NCBI GenBank assembly: GCA_024280265.1
Contig: JAJRQL010000070.1
Location: 1 to 39,014, forward strand
Reading direction: 5' to 3'
Source of the DNA: Deltaproteobacteria bacterium
GTDB taxonomy: Bacteria; Desulfobacterota; Desulfobulbia; Desulfobulbales; Desulfocapsaceae
DNA: 39,014 nucleotides
Part shown: piece by piece, positions 32,732 to 39,014 of the stretch
Position numbering within the stretch: the first letter of the stretch is position 1
How the letters are laid out: every line of letters starts with the position of its first letter
Translations under genes and position numbers: made by a program
Notes under the pieces: model-generated
Told to the model about the DNA's origin: nothing
The model's database searches: none
What the model saw: only the letters and a program-made list of their open reading frames with translations

Positions 32732-33955
32732 TTAATTATTATAGGCAGTCTCTGAATGTTCGGTATAATCCAATCCTGCCACCTCAGCCTCTTCGCTCAC
32801 CCTCAGACCCATGGTACTGTGGATAAGTTTCAAGAGAACCCAGCTCACGACCAGAGTATAAATACCAACCACCACAACCCCGAAAACCTGTTTGCCAAGC
32901 TGCGCCGCATTCCCCGCAAGCAACCCGTCAACTCCTCCCGGATTTACAGCAGTGGAGGCGAACACCCCAAGACAGATAGTACCAACCGCCCCACCTACGC
33001 CATGAATACCCACAACATCGAGGGAGTCATCAAGTTTCAACCTGGTCTTCAAGTGTACAGCTGCAAAACAGATCATACCGGCAAGACAGCCAATGATTAT
33101 AGCGGAATTAGGTCCCACAAAACCGGCTGCCGGGGTTATTGTTGCCAGCCCCGCAATGGCACCCGATGCTGCGCCAAGGGTGGTTGCTCTCTTTAAGGTG
33201 AACCATTCCATGACCACCCACATCAGCATTCCAGCCATCCCCCCAAGGTGAGTTGCCACAAATGCTGTAACAGCCACTTCATTAGCGGCAAGTGCCGATC
33301 CGCCATTAAATCCAAACCAGCCAAACCAGAGCAAACCCGTACCGAGAAAGGTCATGGGAAGACTATGGGGAATATAACTCTGCCTGCCATAACCACGACG
33401 CGGCCCGATCACCAGAATTGCAGCAAGTGCTGCCGCTCCACAGGTCACATGAACCACCAGGCCTCCGGCAAAATCCATCACCCCCATATTCCCAAGCCAT
33501 CCGCCCTTACCCCACACCCAGTGACACACCGGGTTATACACAAAAATTGCCCACAGCAGCGCAAAGACCACAAAGGGCACAAAACGAACCCTTTCAGCAA
33601 ATGCACCGGTTATCAGAGCCGGGGTGATGATGGCAAACATACACTGGTAAACCATAAACAAAATCTGCGGAATCGTTGTCGCGTAATCAGGGCTTGGGGC
33701 AGTTGTTACCCCGTTTAAGGCAAACCACGACAAATCACCGATCACCCCTCCCACATCAGGCCCGAAAGACATCGAATAACCAAGATAAACCCATTCAATG
33801 GATATCAGGGCAATCATAAAAAAACTCTGCATCATGGTACCAAGCACATTCTTACTTCGAACCATACCTGCATAAAAAAGAGCAAGTCCCGGTGTCATCA
33901 GCAACACCAGCCCTGCCGCCGCCATTATAAAAGCGGTATCCGCAGCGCTAATCAT
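32732..33955 (-). CDS. amt: Ammonium transporter (first Amt gene in the row)
   Basis: This 407-residue Amt protein has the family segments MAAAGLVLLMTPGLALFYAG, CMFAIITPALITGAFAERVR, PHSLPMTFLGTGLLWFGWFG with the first pore His, and VVGIHGVGGAVGTICLG with the second. I placed the start at 33955 because AAAGGAGG lies directly upstream at good spacing; an in-frame ATG at 34012 would add 19 residues before the usual first helix. A sigma-54-type promoter lies about 190 bases upstream, so expression should rise when nitrogen is limiting. Confidence 0.94.
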   Translation of the reverse strand: MISAADTAFIMAAAGLVLLMTPGLALFYAGMVRSKNVLGTMMQSFFMIALISIEWVYLGYSMSFGPDVGGVIGDLSWFALNGVTTAPSPDYATTIPQILFMVYQCMFAIITPALITGAFAERVRFVPFVVFALLWAIFVYNPVCHWVWGKGGWLGNMGVMDFAGGLVVHVTCGAAALAAILVIGPRRGYGRQSYIPHSLPMTFLGTGLLWFGWFGFNGGSALAANEVAVTAFVATHLGGMAGMLMWVVMEWFTLKRATTLGAASGAIAGLATITPAAGFVGPNSAIIIGCLAGMICFAAVHLKTRLKLDDSLDVVGIHGVGGAVGTICLGVFASTAVNPGGVDGLLAGNAAQLGKQVFGVVVVGIYTLVVSWVLLKLIHSTMGLRVSEEAEVAGLDYTEHSETAYNN

Positions 33956-34012
33956 TTTTTCCTCCTTTGATAAAACAGCCGGCTGGTCATATTCCCGTAC
34001 AAACCGGTGCAA

Positions 34013-34425
34013 GATAAATCACAGAACCGGATCTCCCAATCCAGTCTGCAATTCTGTTACATTACTCATACTCAACCTACATGCCTCATCCCGGCGACAC
34101 TCTCCTCAGTATGTGCCGGGAAAACGAAAAACTGCACTTTAAATGCAACAGTCATACCAGAACCACAAACCGCCACCAATAAACAGTTCATACAGGAATA
34201 TACACCTGCCACCCACCTGACCACGCTCTACATACAGCTTTTTTTATTACATTTATGTTGCAAATCTCCTTATTTTTTTCATTTTTGTTATTTTTATGGT
34301 GATTTTTGTAACAAGGCGGACACAGAACTTCCCTTGTGAAAGCCCTGGGGATAGTTTATCTTTGGCGCAGCTTAAAAATTCACTGCAGTTCCTGCTCTGC
34401 AGAGCCAACAAGAGACCCGACCACC
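34013..34425. other. 413-bp intergenic region between divergent amt and mtnA genes
   Basis: It holds the sigma-54 promoter for amt (34144-34160) and a very T-rich stretch (34231-34311) before the mtnA-like gene, which could carry its promoter. No coding region of note is seen; a frame at 34007-34339 lacks a ribosome-binding site. Confidence 0.6.
34144..34160 (-). promoter_or_regulatory. Sigma-54 promoter of the first amt gene
   Basis: On the minus strand the sequence reads CTGGTATGACTGTTGCA. The -24 element TGG and -12 element TTGCA are in exact GG-N10-GC spacing and fit the consensus TGGYRYR-N4-TTGCA. It lies about 190 bases before the amt start at 33955. NtrC-type enhancer sites were not recognised by eye. 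Confidence 0.7.
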
Positions 34426-35526
34426 ATGAGAATAGATAACAGAAACTATCGAACCATCTGGCCTGCAGATAAAGAGCAAGGCCCGATATTGATCATTGAC
34501 CAGAGAAAGCTGCCCCATGAATTTGTCATCGAGGAACTGCACACAGTTTCCGATGCGGTGGTGGCAATTCGTGATATGCACGTCCGTGGAGCCGGCCTGA
34601 TTGGGGCCACAGCAGCATTCGGGATGTACCTTGCCGCCATTGGCGCAGAACCCGGAAGACTCAACGAGGCCCTGCAGGAAGGTGGCCGGATGCTCGACAA
34701 CAGTCGCCCTACGGCCAGAAACCTCAAGTGGGCCGTAGACCGAATCCTGACAGCTGCCGCCCTGGGAGACAATGAGGATGATCAGAAAAGGATTATATTC
34801 AAGACAGCATGCGAGATAGCCGACGAAGATGCGTCGTTCTGCAAATCACTTGGCCTGCACGGCCTTAAGATTATCAAGGAACTCAGCGAAAAAAAGGACG
34901 GAAAAACCATCAATATCCTCACCCACTGCAACGCAGGCTGGCTCGCATTTGTGGATTACGGCAGCGCCACTGCACCTATCTATGCCGCCCGGGATGCCGG
35001 AATCGACGTGCATGTGTGGGTGGATGAAACCCGTCCCTGGAACCAGGGGTCAAAGCTCACCGCCTGGGAGCTGCAGCAGGAAAACATCCCCTGCACACTT
35101 ATCACCGACAACGCAGGAGGACACCTTATGCAAAAGGGTATGGTGGATATGATGATTGTGGGAACAGACAGAACCACCCACACAGGAGATGTGGCCAATA
35201 AGATCGGAACCTACCTCAAGGCACTGGCGGCACGTGATAACGACATCCCCTTTTATGTTGCCCTGCCCTCATCCACATTTGACTGGGAGATGGATTCCGG
35301 CCACGACATCCCCATTGAGGAACGCTCAGGAGATGAAGTCACCGCCATAAGCGGTATGACAAAAGAGGGAACAGTGGCAACGGTACAGCTCACAGCCCCC
35401 GGAACACGCGCACTGAACTACAGCTTTGATATTACCCCGGCCCGTCTGATAACGGGTCTTATCACCGAGAGGGGTATTACGGCTGCCAACCGGGAGGCAA
35501 TACACAGGTTGTTTCCTGAAAAATAA
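34426..35526 (+). CDS. mtnA: S-methyl-5-thioribose-1-phosphate isomerase-like protein
   Basis: This 366-residue protein matches the MtnA family of the eIF2B-like isomerases: MHVRGAGLIGATAAFGM, RPTARNLKWAVDRIL, LTHCNAGWLAFVDYGSATAP with the catalytic Cys, HVWVDETRPWNQGSKLTAWE, and DMMIVGTDRTTHTGDVANKI with the catalytic Asp, then PFYVALPSSTFD. It converts methylthioribose-1-phosphate (or 5-deoxyribose-1-phosphate) to the ribulose form in methionine salvage. The RPWNQG segment differs from the more common RPLLQG, so the exact substrate could be a related sugar phosphate. I chose the ATG at 34426, which starts near the family's usual N-terminus. No other salvage gene is adjacent. Confidence 0.88.
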   Translation: MRIDNRNYRTIWPADKEQGPILIIDQRKLPHEFVIEELHTVSDAVVAIRDMHVRGAGLIGATAAFGMYLAAIGAEPGRLNEALQEGGRMLDNSRPTARNLKWAVDRILTAAALGDNEDDQKRIIFKTACEIADEDASFCKSLGLHGLKIIKELSEKKDGKTINILTHCNAGWLAFVDYGSATAPIYAARDAGIDVHVWVDETRPWNQGSKLTAWELQQENIPCTLITDNAGGHLMQKGMVDMMIVGTDRTTHTGDVANKIGTYLKALAARDNDIPFYVALPSSTFDWEMDSGHDIPIEERSGDEVTAISGMTKEGTVATVQLTAPGTRALNYSFDITPARLITGLITERGITAANREAIHRLFPEK

Positions 35527-35528
35527 TT

Positions 35529-36938
35529 CTACTCCTCCCGGCCGTAATCGTCTTCAAATCTGACGATATCATCTTCGCCAAGATAACTGCCATTCTGCAC
35601 TTCGATAAGCTCAAGTTCCAGAACTCCTGGATTTTCGAGACGATGGCTCACCCCTGCAGGGATGTAGGTGGACTGATTCTCATAGAGGAGAAAGATTTCA
35701 TCACCATTGGTGATTCTAGCCGTACCTGACACCACCACCCAATGTTCATGGCGATGATGATGCATCTGAAGAGACAACTTAGCTCCGGGATTGACCGTAA
35801 TCCGCTTTATCTGATAACGGAGGTGCTCTTCAAGCACTGTATAACTCCCCCAGGGTCTGTGAACAGTGCGGTGCAGGCGAAATTCCCTGCGCCTCTCAGA
35901 CTTCAACCGGCCAACTATTTTTTTTACATCCTGCGAACGGGACAGCGGTGCAACCAGTACAGCATCAGCTGTCTCCACAACCAGCATATCCTCAAGGCCC
36001 ACGGTTGCAACAAGGGTGTCTTCTGCACGTATCAGACAGTTACTGGTATCTTCCAGCAGTACATCACCAAGTACCACATTACCCGATTCGTCCTTATCAG
36101 AAACTTCCCACAGGGCATGCCAGGAACCGATATCGCTCCAATCAAGATCAGCTGCAACCATGGCTATCTTATCGGTCTTTTCCATGAGCGCATAATCAAT
36201 GGAGTCACTGGGACAGCGGCCCATTGCACCGCCATCAAGCCTGAAAAATTTCCCATCCCGTTTTCCAAGTAAAACCGACTCTCTCATACAGGAGAGCATA
36301 GCCGGAGCCAGCCGTTCCATCTCCTCCCGAAACGTCTGCACAGTAAAGGCAAACATACCGCTGTTCCAGAAGTAATTTCCCTTATCAAGATAGGATTCTG
36401 CAGTATCACGATCGGGCTTTTCACGAAAAGAAAGCACCTCGCTGCCCTCTCCCTGCTCGATATAGCCATATCCTGTTTCAGGATGTTGAGGCTCAATACC
36501 AAAGGTGACAATCTTGCCATTTGCCGCAAGTTCAGCTGCCTCTGTCACCACTTTCTGGAAAGCCTCTTTTTTGAGAATCAAATGATCTGCGGGCAGGACA
36601 AGCATGATGGTATCATCCGGTTGTTCAATCGCAACATACTCCACAGCCCCACAGACGGCCGGGGCCGTATTACGTCCAACTGGCTCCAGGAGAATGGTAT
36701 ATCCATCCTCGGGCACCAGGCCATCCACCTGACGACGAGTGACAAAACGGTGTTCTTCACCGACCACGAGAAGGGGTGGCAACACTTCCACCAGCTGTCC
36801 CACCCGCAGAACTGTTGTCTGCAGCAGGGAGGTTGCGTCAATGAGTTGCAACAGCTGTTTCGGGTAGAGTTCCCGGGATAGCGGCCAGAGTCTTGAGCCG
36901 GTGCCACCAGCCAGGATCACAGGTTGTATCTTCTGCAT
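35529..36938 (-). CDS. manC: Mannose-1-phosphate guanylyltransferase/mannose-6-phosphate isomerase
   Basis: The protein (469 residues from this start) has the two-domain form. The N-terminal nucleotidyltransferase carries AGGTGSRLWPLSRELYPKQL and later MLVLPADHLIL; FREKPDRDTAESYLDKGNYF binds the sugar phosphate. The C-terminal cupin isomerase has GAKLSLQMHHHRHEHWVVVS with the metal-binding His residues. It makes GDP-mannose from mannose-1-phosphate, and mannose-6-phosphate from fructose-6-phosphate. The ATG at 36938 has GAGGA upstream; an ATG at 36953 overlapping the manB stop is an alternative. It is co-transcribed with manB and convergent with mtnA. Confidence 0.95.
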   Translation of the reverse strand: MQKIQPVILAGGTGSRLWPLSRELYPKQLLQLIDATSLLQTTVLRVGQLVEVLPPLLVVGEEHRFVTRRQVDGLVPEDGYTILLEPVGRNTAPAVCGAVEYVAIEQPDDTIMLVLPADHLILKKEAFQKVVTEAAELAANGKIVTFGIEPQHPETGYGYIEQGEGSEVLSFREKPDRDTAESYLDKGNYFWNSGMFAFTVQTFREEMERLAPAMLSCMRESVLLGKRDGKFFRLDGGAMGRCPSDSIDYALMEKTDKIAMVAADLDWSDIGSWHALWEVSDKDESGNVVLGDVLLEDTSNCLIRAEDTLVATVGLEDMLVVETADAVLVAPLSRSQDVKKIVGRLKSERRREFRLHRTVHRPWGSYTVLEEHLRYQIKRITVNPGAKLSLQMHHHRHEHWVVVSGTARITNGDEIFLLYENQSTYIPAGVSHRLENPGVLELELIEVQNGSYLGEDDIVRFEDDYGREE

Positions 36939-36952
36939 GGTAATTTTCCTCA

Positions 36953-38314
36953 TCAGTCTCTGATGAGATCCAGAAGCTCATCAGTTTTTTTCTGTAACAG
37001 CTCGGGGTTACCACGACTCTCCACATTGAGACGCAGCAATGGTTCAGTGTTCGACTTTCTTACATTAAAACGAAATTCAGGAAATGACACGGAAAGACCG
37101 TCGGTATAATCTTTCTCCCCATCCCGAAAGTGCTTCTCAATTTTTGCAATAATGGCATCCGGATCGTTCACCACACTGTTGATCTCACCGGAAACCGGGT
37201 AGGCCTGGCGACAATCTGTAACCAGTGAGGAGAGAGAAACTTTTTTACGGCTCAGAAGAGATGCCACCAGCAGCCAGGGAATCATCCCCGAATCACAGTA
37301 GCCGAAACTCTTAAAATAATGATGTGCTGACATCTCCCCGCCATAAATCGCATCTTCCAGCCGCATCCGTTCTTTAATAAAGGCGTGCCCGGTCTGAGTC
37401 ATCACCGGGATCCCTCCGGCATCGCTCACCAGTTCCACGGTATTCCAGATAAGGCGTGGATCATGAAGAATTTTTTGGCCGGGTATTTTACTGAGCAGTT
37501 CCAGGGCAAGCAGCCCCACAACATAGTAGCCCTCTATAAAACTGCCCTGCTCATCCCAGAAAAAACAGCGATCAAAATCTCCATCCCAGGCGACCCCGAA
37601 GTCCGCCCCGTGCTGGCGCACCAGCCTGGCCGTCTCCTCTCGTTTTCCTGGAAGCAGGGGGTTTGGAACCCCGTTTGGGAACCTGCCATCCGGCTCATGA
37701 AAGGCTTTGACAAACGTAAAGGGAAGCTCCTGTTCCAGCAGATCAACAACGGGTGCTGCTGAGCCGTTGCCATTATTCACCACTATCGTAAGCGGAGCCA
37801 GCTCTTCTCTCTTCACATAGGTGAGCAGGTGCTGGACATATGCCCTTTTATCCGTGGCCAGGCACAGCTTCCCCGGCTGCACAGCAGCTGGAGGGAGTTG
37901 AGAATTCACAATAGATTCCGCCATCTGTTGCAGACCGGATTCTCCGGTCACCGGCCGTGCCCCGCGAGTCACAAATTTCAGGCCATTATAGTCAGCAGGG
38001 TTATGACTTGCGGTTACTACAATACCACCATCCACACCCCGATCTTCAAGACTGAAAGCGGCATGGTATATTTCTTCAGTACCACAAAGACCAAGGTGCA
38101 GGACATCAACCCCGGATTCCAGCAAGCCCTGAACAAGTGCATCGGTCAGCTCAGGACTGCTGAGACGGATATCATGCCCCACGGCCACCTTTCGGGGCTG
38201 GAAAACCATCGCAAAGGCGCGCCCGATATCTTTGGCCAGACCAGGGTTCAACTCATCCGGAACCTTTCCCCTGATATCATAGGCTTTAAAACAGGCCGGA
38301 ATAGTTACAAGCAT
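36953..38314 (-). CDS. manB: Phosphomannomutase/phosphoglucomutase
   Basis: This 453-residue alpha-D-phosphohexomutase shows CFKAYDIRGKVPDELN at the start and the active-site phosphoserine loop GGIVVTASHNPADYNGLKF near residue 96. The metal-binding loop is AWDGDFDRCFF, the sugar-binding loop is YGGEMSAHHYF, and the C-terminal phosphate-binding loop lies around RKSNTEPLLRLNVES. It interconverts mannose-6- and mannose-1-phosphate (and probably glucose forms), feeding ManC. The manC start overlaps or follows its stop closely, so both are one operon. Confidence 0.95.
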   Translation of the reverse strand: MLVTIPACFKAYDIRGKVPDELNPGLAKDIGRAFAMVFQPRKVAVGHDIRLSSPELTDALVQGLLESGVDVLHLGLCGTEEIYHAAFSLEDRGVDGGIVVTASHNPADYNGLKFVTRGARPVTGESGLQQMAESIVNSQLPPAAVQPGKLCLATDKRAYVQHLLTYVKREELAPLTIVVNNGNGSAAPVVDLLEQELPFTFVKAFHEPDGRFPNGVPNPLLPGKREETARLVRQHGADFGVAWDGDFDRCFFWDEQGSFIEGYYVVGLLALELLSKIPGQKILHDPRLIWNTVELVSDAGGIPVMTQTGHAFIKERMRLEDAIYGGEMSAHHYFKSFGYCDSGMIPWLLVASLLSRKKVSLSSLVTDCRQAYPVSGEINSVVNDPDAIIAKIEKHFRDGEKDYTDGLSVSFPEFRFNVRKSNTEPLLRLNVESRGNPELLQKKTDELLDLIRD

Positions 38315-38498
38315 CCATCTATCCTTTTTTTCTGTATGATTTTAGTATGATTTTCACTATATTGAACCAGGCGGTATCGCAACAAGGAACAGAAGCCACC
38401 CTGCCTCGTAGCTAACCGTCAGTTTTCACTATTTATTTCAAGATATTAGTAAAGAAACCATAGCAAATAACAGTAATTAAATCAAGGCAACGACACCC
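38315..38498. other. Divergent promoter region between manB and rmlA
   Basis: 184 bases without a gene. It must hold the promoters for manB (minus) and rmlA (plus). It is AT-rich near both starts; no strong consensus box is evident by eye. Confidence 0.4.
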
Positions 38499-39014
38499 AT
38501 GAAAGGTATTATCCTTGCCGGTGGCTCCGGCACCAGACTCTACCCCCTGACCAGGGTACTTTCCAAGCAACTGATTCCTGTCTATGACAAGCCAATGATC
38601 TACTATCCTCTGTCCGTTCTCATGCTGGCAGGCATTCAGGACATCCTGATTATTTCCACACCACGGGACCTGCCGCAGTTTCAGGAACTTTTCGGGGATG
38701 GTTCCCATCTCGGCCTCTCCATCTGCTACACGGAGCAACCCAAACCCGAAGGGCTGGCTCAGGCATTTATTCTTGGGAAATCGTTTATCGGAAACGACAG
38801 TGTGGCCCTTATCCTGGGCGACAATATCTTTTTCGGATCCGGATTTTCTCATATCCTGGACAAATGTTCGGCGCTCACAGAGGGCGGCCTGATATTCGGA
38901 TATCCGGTGAAAGACCCTGAGCGCTATGGCGTGGTCGAATTTGATCAGGGCAACAGAGTTGTGGGAATTGCAGAAAAACCGGAGCAGCCAAAATCTAAAT
39001 TTGCAGTGCCCGGC
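38499..39014 (+). CDS. rmlA: Glucose-1-phosphate thymidylyltransferase, cut by the window end
   Basis: The first 172 residues are visible. [20 protein letters not shown] opens the nucleotide-binding motif, followed by [20 protein letters not shown] and [37 protein letters not shown] is the substrate loop, and [10 protein letters not shown] carries the metal-binding Asp. It makes dTDP-glucose, the first step to dTDP-rhamnose and other dTDP-sugars, so further rml genes probably follow outside the window. The ATG at 38499 fits the family start, with a weak AAGG upstream. Confidence 0.96.
   Translation, partial: MKGIILAGGSGTRLYPLTRVLSKQLIPVYDKPMIYYPLSVLMLAGIQDILIISTPRDLPQFQELFGDGSHLGLSICYTEQPKPEGLAQAFILGKSFIGNDSVALILGDNIFFGSGFSHILDKCSALTEGGLIFGYPVKDPERYGVVEFDQGNRVVGIAEKPEQPKSKFAVPG

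Overview
The window looks like a chromosomal segment of a Gram-negative Desulfobacterota-type bacterium (possibly Desulfobulbales). This is inferred from gene content and protein style: PEP-CTERM secretion, a short type I glutamine synthetase beside PII, GlnD and two Amt genes, and REP-type transposase remnants. No marker gene here fixes the taxonomy.

Layout. (1) 1-13.5 kb, mostly + strand: surface-polysaccharide genes. They include a GNAT acetyltransferase, a frameshifted sulfotransferase, three family-4-like glycosyltransferases, a deacetylase-like protein, a PglC-type sugar transferase, two consecutive ATP-grasp genes, a DegT/DnrJ aminotransferase and a DUF218 protein. A patch of damaged DNA at 4.0-6.4 kb interrupts it, holding an AbiEii remnant, a DUF4143 ATPase, inverted repeats and a tiny minus-strand ORF. 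(2) 13.5-16.6 kb, - strand: a nucleotidyltransferase-like gene, then a tightly overlapping three-gene envelope operon (SurA-like protein, HAMP membrane protein, secreted HExxH protein). (3) 16.8-18.8 kb, + strand: galU, cysC and a ComEA-like secreted HhH protein with a structured leader. (4) 18.8-19.5 kb: a decayed REP-associated transposase; a 107-bp non-autonomous relative sits at 14.63-14.73 kb. (5) 19.6-25.2 kb, + strand: a complete lasso-peptide operon (ABC ATPase, permease, PqqD-like B1, B2 protease, cyclase, precursor, HPr-kinase-like enzyme). (6) 25.5-26.2 kb, - strand: a PEP-CTERM protein. (7) 26.6-34.0 kb, - strand: nitrogen assimilation (amt, amt, PII, glnD, glnA), with a good sigma-54 promoter before the first amt. 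(8) 34.4-39.0 kb: mtnA-like gene, the GDP-mannose pair manC/manB, and the start of rmlA running off the right edge.

The most notable content is the lasso operon. The precursor has a textbook leader (Tyr-x2-Pro-x-Ile-x3-Gly-x5-Thr) and a predicted 23-residue core starting with Ala, with Asp at position 9 as ring acceptor, four Cys at core positions 5, 10, 18 and 22, and a C-terminal Ser. The adjacent HPr-kinase-like gene suggests phosphorylation of that Ser, as known for the paeninodin family. The predicted product would be a phosphorylated, possibly doubly disulfide-bonded lasso peptide with a cysteine spacing I do not recognise.

The polysaccharide, galU, manB/manC and rmlA genes together supply activated sugars and assemble a surface glycan. 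The PEP-CTERM protein fits a biofilm matrix or exosortase lifestyle, although no exosortase lies in the window.
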